Below, in pieces: positions 9,401-15,827 of a DNA stretch of 64,000 nt. Made by a program: the position numbers and the translations under genes. The DNA is from Magnetospirillum sp. GTDB taxonomy: Bacteria > Pseudomonadota > Alphaproteobacteria > CACIAM-22H2. Every line of letters begins with the position of its first letter. Position 1 is the first letter of the stretch. The notes below the pieces were generated by a model. The model saw only the letters and a program-made list of their open reading frames with translations. It did no database searches and was not told where the DNA came from. The stretch is taken from assembly GCA_027532905.1 (NCBI GenBank), contig JAPZUA010000001.1, positions 1,237,950 through 1,301,949 on the forward strand. Direction: 5' to 3'.

Positions 9401-9880
9401 CAAGGTCGAGGATTTGGCAGCATGGTCGTCGCCCGCCAGCACCAGCACGCCGCCATGCGGCGAGGTGCCGGCCGCATTGGCGTGCTTGAACACGTCGCCG
9501 CAACGGTCGACGCCGGGGCCCTTGCCGTACCACATGCCGAACACGCCGTCGTATTTGGCGCCCTCGTACATATTCACTTGCTGCGTGCCCCACACGGCGG
9601 TGGCGGCGAGGTCTTCGTTCACGCCCGGCGTGAAATGGATGTGATGGTCTTTGAGATGGCGCTTGGCCTTCCACAAGGCCTGGTCGAGACCGCCGAGCGG
9701 CGAACCGCGATAGCCCGTGACGAACCCGGCCGTGTCGAGGCCGGCGGCCAGATCGCGTTCGCGCTGCATCAGCGTGAGGCGCACGAGCGCTTGCGTGCCG
9801 GTCAGGAACACGCGGCCCGAATGCGCCGTGTATTTGTCGTCGAGGGCGAGATCGAGCAGCTTGCCGGCGGCTGGGGTCAT
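6398..9880 (-). CDS. Indolepyruvate ferredoxin oxidoreductase, fused alpha-beta type
   Basis: A 1160-residue single-chain thiamine-diphosphate enzyme that oxidatively decarboxylates aryl- or branched-chain 2-oxoacids to acyl-CoA while reducing ferredoxin. Domains in order: a pyrimidine-binding domain (GFVTGYRGSPLGG, 52-64), CSGCPHN (435-441), the TPP/Mg2+ motif from GDG (499-501) to N528 and AMTGGQ (532-537), a ferredoxin-like segment with CEGCGDC (636-642) and further Cys near 648, 669, 675 and 680, then a gamma domain starting GIGGTG (727-732). The ATG at 9880 matches the family start; an open extension upstream lacks homology. It probably acts in aromatic or branched-chain amino-acid catabolism. 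The DUF429 gene overlaps its end. Confidence 0.93.
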   Translation of the reverse strand: MTPAAGKLLDLALDDKYTAHSGRVFLTGTQALVRLTLMQRERDLAAGLDTAGFVTGYRGSPLGGLDQALWKAKRHLKDHHIHFTPGVNEDLAATAVWGTQQVNMYEGAKYDGVFGMWYGKGPGVDRCGDVFKHANAAGTSPHGGVLVLAGDDHAAKSSTLPHQSEHEFVSAMIPILNPSSVQEFLDMGLYGWAMSRYSGCWVAFKCTGETVDSTASVSVDPHRIKIVQPTDFQMPEGGVHIRWPDPWLDQEYRLQKYKVYAALAFARANKLDKIVIDSPNPRFGIVTTGKSYLDVRQALEDLGIDDALAARIGLRVYKVAMPWPLEREGARAFAEGLEEVLVVEEKRALIENQIKEQLYNWRADVRPRVIGKFDEKGEWILPSSYELNPAQIAKVIAKRLKPFYWSERMAARVALIEAKEAAPEGHSFKRIPYFCSGCPHNTSTKVPEGSRAAAGIGCHFMALWMDRETTTFTQMGAEGTPWIGQAPFTTTKHIFQNLGDGTYYHSGSLAIRAAVAAKANITYKLLFNDAVAMTGGQPHDGPLTVPQITKQLHAEGVARIVITTDDTEKYGAASFAPGVEIRDRDDLDEVQRELRDTSGVTILIHDQTCAAEKRRRRKRGTYPDPAKRIFINDAVCEGCGDCSVKSNCLSVVPVETEFGRKRAIDQSSCNKDFSCAKGFCPSFVNVLGGRVRKAKSKAASGAADPFALLPAPELPSLDKPYGILVTGIGGTGVVTVGALVGMAAHLEGKGVSILDMAGLAQKGGAVVSHIRIAGSPDDLHAVRIAAGEANLLLGCDVVVAAGAETLDKMRIGMSRAVINSYEAPTGDFTRNPDLAFPNKEMQDTIAHALGQGAMDVVDATKLATALMGDSIATNPFMLGFAWQKGLVPVGLEALMRAIELNEVAIEANKRAFQWGRLAAVDIARVKEAAAPTMPVEAKIATTLEDIVAARVAHLTGYQDASLAERYAARVAAIDAAERTKTPGQIGLALAVARYYAKLLAYKDEYEVARLYSDGKFRAALARQFEGAYRIEFNLAPPMIAEIDANTGHAKKRTFGPWMLSAFGVLAKFKFLRGTSFDIFGRTEERRTERRLIADYENLLDEIAANLTPANHAAAVGLASIPEEIRGYGHVKQAHFTRAKAHEAMLLANFRNPAATAQAAE

Positions 9881-10034
9881 GATTTGCGTTTCCCGTCCCT
9901 GATTGCCGTTTGCATTGGTCGCGCGTCGGTCTTGGAAAACCGTACAGCGAAGTGCGGGTCCGCTCAATCGCCGCCGCAGCTTGCCGCAAAGAACGCAATC
10001 TCCAGCTTGGGTTCGTTCGATTTGCTTTCGCGTT

Positions 10035-10063
10035 GTTGCGCGATCCCGGCAGGTTCGCGCAAC
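10035..10063 (-). terminator. Hairpin downstream of trpE(G)
   Basis: GTTGCGCGA (10035-10043) and TCGCGCAAC (10055-10063) form a perfect 9-bp stem with an 11-nt loop, starting 24 nt after the trpE(G) stop. No T-run follows on the minus strand, so it may be a weak terminator or an RNA 3'-end stabiliser. The remaining bases up to 9881 should hold the promoter of the oxidoreductase; I could not pick out convincing -35/-10 boxes. Confidence 0.45.
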
Positions 10064-10087
10064 GACGTTTCGTCAGGCGGCCTGCGT

Positions 10088-12262
10088 TTACTTCTTTGCC
10101 ACAAGGTCTGCGAGTACGTTTTCGATCAGGATTCGCCCGATCTCGCCGCGCCCGGCCCAGCCCATCGACAGAATCGATTCGGGATGGAACTGCACGGCGG
10201 CGATCGGCAGCGTCTTGTGCTGCACGGCCATCACGATGCCGGCCTCGGTCTTGGCCGTGATGTCGAAGGCTTCATGCGGGAAGGTCGCCATATCGGCGTA
10301 GAGCGAATGGTAGGCGCCGACAGCGCACGGGCTGGGCAAATCCGCGAACAGGCCCTTTGCATCGTGCAGCACGTTCCAGCGCTTGCCGTGGCGCGGCTCG
10401 GGCAACACGGACAGCGTGCCGCCGAACGCCTCGACGGTCCCTTGCAGGCCCAAACACACGCCGAATTGAGCCACGCCCGCTTGCGCCAGCGCCTTTACCA
10501 AAGCGGGCACGCCGAATTGCTGCGGCGTGCCCGGGCCCGGCGAATGCACAACGAGATCAGGGGCAAGCGCCAGGATCTGGGCGGCCGAGAGCCCATGGCG
10601 ATAGGTTGAAACCGTCGCCCCCGTTTGGCGGAAGTAGTCGGCGAGCGTGTGGACGAAACTGTCTTCGTTGTCGATCAGCACGATCTTGCGCCCTGCCCGC
10701 GGCCCCGGCACTTGCGCCGTGTCTGCCGTCGCGGCGGCGGGCGGGGCCAGCACGCGGAACAATGCATTGGCCTTCAGATACGTCTCTTCGTTTTCCTCCG
10801 GGCCCGTCGAATCCCAGATCAACGTCGCACCCACGCGATAGCGCGCCATCTGGCGCTTTTTCATGTCGTCTTCGAGATGCACGGTGCGGATCGTAATGCC
10901 GGTATTGACGTCGCCATTGAGCAGCAAGGCGCCGACGGCTCCGCCATACCAGCCGCGCGGGGCCGTCTCCATCGCTTCGACGATTTCGACGGCCCATTTT
11001 TTCGGCGCACCCGTGAGTGTGACGGCCCACATATGGCTGATGAACGCATCGAGGCCCGTCACGTCGGCGCGCAGGCGGCCTTCGACATGGTCGACCGTGT
11101 GGAAGAGGCCCGCATAGGTTTCGATCTGGCGGCGGCCCAGGAGCTTGACCGAGCCCGGCTCGCAGATGCGCGATTTGTCGTTGCGGTCGACGTCGGTGCA
11201 CATGGTGAGCTCGACTTCGTCCTTCTCCGAATCGATCAGCGCTTTGAGCCGCTCGGCATCTTCCATGGCGTTGCGCCCGCGCCTTGCCGTGCCCGAAATC
11301 GGGCAGGATTCGACGCGCGTACCCTCGACGCGCACGAACATTTCGGGGCTCGTGCCCACGAGCCGGTCCGGCCCGAGCTGCAGATAGAATTCGAACGGCG
11401 ACGGGTTCACCTTCTTGAGTTTGGCGAACAGGCCCGACGGTGCGCCGGGGTACAAAGCATCGAACCTTCGCGACAGCACGACCTCGAAAATGTCGCCCAC
11501 GCGCATGCGCTCGCGCGCCGCATCGACCATCGCCCCGTATTGTTCGGCCGAAAGGTCGCTGGTGATTTCGGGCTTTTCGGTGGGTTCGACATAGCGGCGC
11601 TTCGGCACGGGTGCGTAGCAGCTGCGCGCCGCCCCTACCGTGGTGCGTTCGCCCCGCGAAAATTCGTAGTCGTAGCGGAACGCCGTCTCTTTGCGGCGAT
11701 CGACGATGTACATGCGATCGGGCAAAAACAGATGCAGCTCGCGCGCATCTTGGCCCCGCGCATGGTTGAGGGCGATCGGCTCGAACTGGAACAGAAGATC
11801 GTAGCCGAAGGCGCCGTAGAGCCCGAGGAACGCGTCGCCGATGCCGGCAAACTCGGCCACAATACGCCGCAGCGGCGAGAACAGCGACGGCTGCAGGCTG
11901 CGCTGCTCTTCCGGGAACGGTCCCAAGGCGGGCGCGATCTCGAGCACGCGTGAGCGCGCCGATTTCTCGACGCAGGCAAATTCGGCCAAGATCGGGTCGA
12001 ACAGATCGAGCAGGATTTCGCCGCGCGCATTCAGCGCCCGCAAAGTCAAACGACGCCCGTTGCCGACCAGTTCGAGCGGCGGATCGATGAAGCCGAATTC
12101 CCAGCGCGAATAGCGCCCCGGATAATCCACGCCCGACGAGAACAGCCCGCCGCGCGTGCGGTCGAGCTTTTCGGCGAAACCATCGAGGGCGGTTGCGTAG
12201 TCGAGCGGGCGCTTCACGCGCGCGACGACGAGGCCGGTTTTGGAGGCGAATTCGGTGCGCAT
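10088..12262 (-). CDS. trpE(G): Anthranilate synthase, fused TrpE-TrpG
   Basis: Makes anthranilate from chorismate and glutamine, the first committed step of tryptophan synthesis. The 724-residue chain fuses a TrpE domain (about 1-505; CPISGTARRGRNAMEDAERL at 320-339, CTDVDRND at 355-362) to a class I glutamine amidotransferase (about 525-715; nucleophile C603 in GVCLGLQ, H693 and E695 in FHPES). The fusion is typical of rhizobia and other alphaproteobacteria. The start is ATG 12262, with GAGG 7-8 nt upstream. A leader peptide with three Trp codons precedes it, so expression should respond to charged tRNA-Trp. The other trp genes are not in this window. Confidence 0.96.
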   Translation of the reverse strand: MRTEFASKTGLVVARVKRPLDYATALDGFAEKLDRTRGGLFSSGVDYPGRYSRWEFGFIDPPLELVGNGRRLTLRALNARGEILLDLFDPILAEFACVEKSARSRVLEIAPALGPFPEEQRSLQPSLFSPLRRIVAEFAGIGDAFLGLYGAFGYDLLFQFEPIALNHARGQDARELHLFLPDRMYIVDRRKETAFRYDYEFSRGERTTVGAARSCYAPVPKRRYVEPTEKPEITSDLSAEQYGAMVDAARERMRVGDIFEVVLSRRFDALYPGAPSGLFAKLKKVNPSPFEFYLQLGPDRLVGTSPEMFVRVEGTRVESCPISGTARRGRNAMEDAERLKALIDSEKDEVELTMCTDVDRNDKSRICEPGSVKLLGRRQIETYAGLFHTVDHVEGRLRADVTGLDAFISHMWAVTLTGAPKKWAVEIVEAMETAPRGWYGGAVGALLLNGDVNTGITIRTVHLEDDMKKRQMARYRVGATLIWDSTGPEENEETYLKANALFRVLAPPAAATADTAQVPGPRAGRKIVLIDNEDSFVHTLADYFRQTGATVSTYRHGLSAAQILALAPDLVVHSPGPGTPQQFGVPALVKALAQAGVAQFGVCLGLQGTVEAFGGTLSVLPEPRHGKRWNVLHDAKGLFADLPSPCAVGAYHSLYADMATFPHEAFDITAKTEAGIVMAVQHKTLPIAAVQFHPESILSMGWAGRGEIGRILIENVLADLVAKK

Positions 12263-12270
12263 GGCATCCT

Positions 12271-12388
12271 CACCAAGAATGGGCTGCGGCCCCAGCTTGG
12301 TGCCAAGGCGGCGAAACGGTCGGTCGATTACGGGAATCGGAAAGGGGAAATGGGTTGGCTGGCGCTTAGCGCCACCAAGCCTGCCAAC
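12271..12388 (-). promoter_or_regulatory. trp leader RNA secondary-structure region
   Basis: Read on the minus strand, the leader contains hairpin 1: TGGCGC (12369-12374), loop TAA, GCGCCA (12360-12365), extended by GTTGGC (12383-12388) with GCCAAC (12354-12359) across a bulge. It covers the Trp codons and stop of trpL. Three further segments compete: A = GCTTGGTG (12373-12380, within the Trp codons), B = CACCAAGC (12295-12302), C = CTTGGTG (12271-12277). B can pair fully with A or with C. C abuts the GGTGAGGA ribosome site of trpE(G), and the B-C stem is lengthened by TGGG/CCCA inside. No strong T-run follows, so control of translation initiation is at least as likely as transcription termination. 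Confidence 0.6.
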
Positions 12389-12416
12389 GGACGATGCGAA
12401 CCGCGACGCTTTCCAT
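12366..12416 (-). CDS. trpL: trpL leader peptide (16 aa, three Trp codons)
   Basis: On the minus strand, an ATG at 12414-12416 opens a 16-codon frame ending in TAA at 12366-12368 and encoding MESVAVRIVRWQAWWR. Three of the last six residues are Trp, two of them adjacent. It lies about 100 nt upstream of trpE(G) and its last codons form one arm of a GC-rich hairpin, the standard layout of a ribosome-mediated attenuator. No Shine-Dalgarno is visible before the ATG. In Sinorhizobium meliloti trpL is translated from a leaderless transcript, and this could be similar (inference). Three Trp in 16 codons by chance in exactly this place is very unlikely. Confidence 0.87.
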   Translation of the reverse strand: MESVAVRIVRWQAWWR

Positions 12417-12469
12417 AATCGGAACGCTAACAGGCAAGCTGGGGCGGAGTCCAGAACTTCAGGGGTCGG

Positions 12470-12493
12470 CAACTTGGCCCCACCCCAACTTGG
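12470..12493. repeat. Direct repeat in the trpL/epimerase divergent promoter region
   Basis: CAACTTGG occurs twice, at 12470-12477 and 12486-12493, 16 bp apart, between the divergent trp leader and the epimerase gene. The spacing of about one and a half helical turns would suit a dimeric regulator, but no binding family is recognised. Confidence 0.3.
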
Positions 12494-12535
12494 CGCGTGA
12501 TTTTGCCGGCCAAGGCGGCTAAAACGCCGTCCATC

Positions 12536-13510
12536 ATGAGCGTTCTTGTCACCGGGGCTGCCGGATTCATCGGATTTTCCGTCGCGCGCGCGTTGTTGGC
12601 ACGCGGCGAAAGCGTCGTCGGCTTCGACAATTTCGATCCGTACTACGACGTGGCGCTCAAAGAAGCGCGCGCCGCCGAGCTTGCCAAACATGCGGGCTTC
12701 CGCATGGTGCGCGCCGACATTGCGAGCGACGGCGCTTTTGCGGCAGCGCTCGCCGACAAGGCGATCGACCGCGTGGTGCATCTGGCCGCCCAAGCGGGCG
12801 TGCGCTATTCGATCACGAACCCCGAGGTCTATATCCGCACGAACATCGTCGGCCATTTCAACGTCGTCGAAGCGTGCCGGCGGCGCGGCGACATCAAGCA
12901 TCTCGTCTACGCCTCGTCCTCGTCGGTCTATGGCGGCAACACGAAATTGCCCTTCGACGTCGCCGACAAGATCGACCGGCCGGTCTCGCTCTATGCCGCG
13001 ACCAAGGCCGCCAACGAACTCGTCGGCCATTGCTACAGCCATCTCTATGCGTTGCCGGCCACGGGCTTGCGCTTCTTCACGGTCTACGGGCCGTGGGGCC
13101 GGCCCGACATGGCGCTGTGGATCTTCACCAAGGCGATCCTCGCGGGCCAGCCCATTCCGGTCTTCAACAACGGCCAGATGCGCCGCGACTTCACCTATAT
13201 CGACGACATCGTGGCGGGTGTGATCGCCGCCCTCGACCATGTGCCGCCCGCAGGGGCGAGCGCCCCGCACCGCGTCTACAATCTCGGCAACCACAAATCC
13301 GAGCCGCTGCTGCGCTTCGTCGAGCTCATCGAGCGCGCGACGAACCACAAAGCCATTCTCGATCTGCAGCCCTTGCAGGCGGGCGACGTGCCGGAGAGCT
13401 TCGCCGACATCGAAGCCTCGACGCGCGATTTGGGATTCGCCCCGCGCACGGCGATCGACGTCGGCGTGCCGAATTTCGTCTCCTGGTTCCGCAGCTACCA
13501 CGGCATCTGA
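12536..13510 (+). CDS. NAD-dependent sugar epimerase, UDP-glucuronate 4-epimerase-like
   Basis: A 324-residue extended short-chain dehydrogenase. It has the NAD-binding GAAGFIG (7-13), the FDNFDPYYD loop typical of UDP-glucuronate/UDP-galacturonate 4-epimerases, YASSSSVYGG near 125-134 and the catalytic Y153-x3-K157 in YAATKAANE. The TVYGPWGRPDMA motif is also characteristic of UDP-glucuronate epimerases. The likely product is UDP-galacturonate for cell-surface polysaccharide, made in the cytoplasm. The start at ATG 12536 is fixed by the Rossmann motif. It stands alone, divergent from trp and convergent with the hydrolase at 13530; no other polysaccharide gene adjoins it. Confidence 0.9.
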   Translation: MSVLVTGAAGFIGFSVARALLARGESVVGFDNFDPYYDVALKEARAAELAKHAGFRMVRADIASDGAFAAALADKAIDRVVHLAAQAGVRYSITNPEVYIRTNIVGHFNVVEACRRRGDIKHLVYASSSSVYGGNTKLPFDVADKIDRPVSLYAATKAANELVGHCYSHLYALPATGLRFFTVYGPWGRPDMALWIFTKAILAGQPIPVFNNGQMRRDFTYIDDIVAGVIAALDHVPPAGASAPHRVYNLGNHKSEPLLRFVELIERATNHKAILDLQPLQAGDVPESFADIEASTRDLGFAPRTAIDVGVPNFVSWFRSYHGI

Positions 13511-13529
13511 GGCAGCCGCAGGCGCGCGT

Positions 13530-14693
13530 TTACGACCCCGGTTCGCGCGGCGCGTAGCTGCGCAGCAACAGAGCACCCGTACCGCCTTTGCCGTCGGCCC
13601 AGCGCAAAATCGTTTGCCGCGTGCGCTGCTCGTGCTCGAGCGTGACTTTCTGGTGCGGCAATTCCGCGACGACATTGCGCCCATCGAGACGCGCCTGCAC
13701 GCGAAAGGTTTTGTCGAGCTTGTTCGAGCCGCGCGCGCTCATCAGATACACAAGCTCGTAGCCGTCCGCCGCTTTTTCAAGGGCGATGGCGGCGAGGTTG
13801 GGCCCGCTCCAAGCCCCCACCCAAACGCCCTCGTAGAATTTCCACCACTCGCCGGCCGGCAAGGCGGCCGGTTTCAGCGTTGCGGTCTCGGCCATCAAAT
13901 CGGGTGCAGCGGCCAAACCGCCCTGCCCGCAAGCGGCGGCACCCGCCGCGCGCGTGCGCAGCGGATCGAGAAACGCCGCCAAACAGACGGCGTAGATTTG
14001 CGTCATGGCGCTGGAACTCGAACCGCCATGACCGACAAGGATCGTCGAAGCGTCGTCCAAGGGCAGAAACGGCACGTTGCGTTTGGCCAGGATTTCGCGG
14101 GCGCGACGTCCGCGCTCGGGGCTTGCCAAGGCAAATTCGTCGGAAAAGGGCAGAATGGCGGCCGCTCGTTCGAATTTTCCGTCGGCCAGGGACGCATAGA
14201 GATGGTCGGTGCCCGCCGTCTCGGCGGCGACGGTACCGACGAGCGTCGAGGATACGCCTGTCCCCGGCGAGGACGGCACGATCGCATACACCTCGACGCG
14301 ACGCGCGGCTTCGAGCGCGATCGCACCGCCATAGCTTTGGCCCGCCAGGATCACGCGCGCATAGCCTTGCACCTTGGCACGCTGCACTTCTTCGACCGTG
14401 CGTGCGACATGGCGCAAACCGCCCGTGGTCCAGCCGCCGCCTTCCGACAGGCCGTCGCGCTTGATGCGGACGACGTCCCAGCCGGCGGCATGCAGCACGC
14501 GCACATAGGCGGGCGGCGGAGCGCGGGACTGGTCGTTGTTGCCCGAGAGTCCGTGGTTCCAGATGACGATGCCGCGGGCCGTTCCGGGCCCCTTGGGCGG
14601 CAGATCGTCGAAGCCTTGCACGACCTCGTACTGCGCAAAAGCCGGTGCCGCCGCGAGCAGCAATGCCGTCGCCAAACCCAGTATCCCCCGCAT
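13530..14693 (-). CDS. Secreted alpha/beta-hydrolase-fold protein
   Basis: A 387-residue protein with a signal peptide (MRGILGLATALLLAAAPAFA, predicted cut after residue 20). The N-terminal two-thirds look like an alpha/beta hydrolase: WNHGLSGNN oxyanion-type segment near 45-53 and nucleophile elbow GQSYGG (118-123, Ser120). A C-terminal region from about 285 (AGEWWKFYEGVWVGAWSG onwards) looks like a separate beta-rich domain. It should act in the periplasm on an ester or amide; the substrate is unknown. It is the last gene of a minus-strand run beginning with the acyl-CoA synthetase at 17566, so a lipid ester substrate is possible but unproven. Confidence 0.75.
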   Translation of the reverse strand: MRGILGLATALLLAAAPAFAQYEVVQGFDDLPPKGPGTARGIVIWNHGLSGNNDQSRAPPPAYVRVLHAAGWDVVRIKRDGLSEGGGWTTGGLRHVARTVEEVQRAKVQGYARVILAGQSYGGAIALEAARRVEVYAIVPSSPGTGVSSTLVGTVAAETAGTDHLYASLADGKFERAAAILPFSDEFALASPERGRRAREILAKRNVPFLPLDDASTILVGHGGSSSSAMTQIYAVCLAAFLDPLRTRAAGAAACGQGGLAAAPDLMAETATLKPAALPAGEWWKFYEGVWVGAWSGPNLAAIALEKAADGYELVYLMSARGSNKLDKTFRVQARLDGRNVVAELPHQKVTLEHEQRTRQTILRWADGKGGTGALLLRSYAPREPGS

Positions 14694-14720
14694 CGTTCTC
14701 CCCCGTATTCGAAGCCCCGC

Positions 14721-15254
14721 CTACAGCGTCAGCGCGAACTCCAGCGTTTCGGCCGGCTGCCCGCGCGCCGGTTGCGCGCGCAGCAGGCGCCCGGCCCGCC
14801 GCATGCCGAGTTTGCGCGCCACACTTTGCGAGGCAAGATTGTCGGGGTGCGTGCCTGCCGTCAAGCGTTGCAATCCCATGGTGCGCGCGAAATCGACGAT
14901 GCAGGACGCGGCCTCGCTTGCGTAACCCAGCCCCTGGAACGGGCCGCCGACCCACCAGCCCATGTCGGCCTCTTCGCCCGCCCCGTCGAGCCCGAGGCCG
15001 ATGGTGCCGATGAGGCCCGGCGCCTCAAGCCTTTCGAACGCGAAGGTCAGCGTGCGCGCATCGACGATGGCGCGGCGCGCATCGTCGACGAACTTTTCGG
15101 CGTCCGCGCGCGTGTAGGGATGCGGGATGTTGGCGGTCCAGCGCGCCAACTCCCAATCGCCGCACCAGCGCGCCAGGGCCGGCGCGTCGCCGTCTTCAGG
15201 TGCCCGCAGCACCAGGCGCTCGGTATAGAGCTTGAGTTCGAGCAGCTCGTCCAT
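14721..15254 (-). CDS. GNAT N-acetyltransferase (RimJ/RimL type)
   Basis: A 177-residue acetyl-CoA-dependent acetyltransferase. The opening ELKLYTERLVLRAPEDGDAPAL is typical of the RimJ/RimL branch, and WVGGPFQGLGYASEAASCIVDFA carries the acetyl-CoA-binding Q/R-x2-G-x-G/A-type loop. Later TAGTHPDNLASQSVARKLGMR is a hallmark of the C-terminal half. The family acetylates ribosomal-protein N-termini or small amines; nothing here shows which. It sits 15 bp after the BON lipoprotein gene in the same orientation, within the same probable operon. Confidence 0.87.
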   Translation of the reverse strand: MDELLELKLYTERLVLRAPEDGDAPALARWCGDWELARWTANIPHPYTRADAEKFVDDARRAIVDARTLTFAFERLEAPGLIGTIGLGLDGAGEEADMGWWVGGPFQGLGYASEAASCIVDFARTMGLQRLTAGTHPDNLASQSVARKLGMRRAGRLLRAQPARGQPAETLEFALTL

Positions 15255-15269
15255 GCGGGGCCGTTGCGG

Positions 15270-15827
15270 CTAGGGCCGGACCTGCACGTGGGAGACGACG
15301 CGGCGCACATTGTCGGTGCTGCGCGCTTCGGCCATCGCCTTGTCGAGTTCGGCCTGGGTATGCGCGCGGCCGAACAGATAGACCGTGCCGTTGACCGCCC
15401 GGTAGCGGAAATTGACCGAGCGCACGCCGTCGGCGGCGAGCAGCTTCACGCCGAGCTTCTGTTCGATCACGAGATCGTTGGCCGTGGCCCCGACCCCGCC
15501 CTCGCTCGTGACTTGGATCTCGTTGACGATCTGGCCCACGCCCTGGACCCCGCGCGCGATCGCCTCGGCGCGCGCTTTGGCGGGGGCGGTTGCGACCGCT
15601 CCGGTCAGCATCATGCGCGTGAGATACACATCCGTCGACACGTCGCGGAACAAGGCACCCGATTCGCCCGCGACCGCGCGGTTGAAGGCGATCAGGATGC
15701 GGTTGTCTTCGGTGATCTGCGAGGTGGTGCGGTCTTCGCTCGCAAGCCGTGCGACGGTCGAAACGCCGGGCGGGGCACCGCAGGCAGCGAGTGCCAAGGC
15801 CGCAAACACAATTAGTGCGTATTTCAT
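15270..15827 (-). CDS. BON-domain lipoprotein
   Basis: A 185-residue protein with a lipobox (LALAAC, Cys16), so probably anchored in a membrane on the periplasmic side. Two BON domains follow, roughly 34-105 and 110-183, each with the alternating beta/alpha pattern and a VNEIQV/VVSHVQV-type closing strand. BON lipoproteins such as DolP (YraP) guard outer-membrane integrity. The ATG overlaps the stop of the acyl-CoA synthetase (ATGA), so the two are coupled; a link between lipid handling and envelope maintenance is plausible. Confidence 0.88.
   Translation of the reverse strand: MKYALIVFAALALAACGAPPGVSTVARLASEDRTTSQITEDNRILIAFNRAVAGESGALFRDVSTDVYLTRMMLTGAVATAPAKARAEAIARGVQGVGQIVNEIQVTSEGGVGATANDLVIEQKLGVKLLAADGVRSVNFRYRAVNGTVYLFGRAHTQAELDKAMAEARSTDNVRRVVSHVQVRP

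Noticed and set aside
6737-10609. A 1290-codon open frame on the plus strand antisense to the indolepyruvate oxidoreductase
   Set aside because: Arg-, His- and Asp-rich composition without hydrophobic periodicity or motif; it also crosses the intergenic gap. It looks like a GC artefact.
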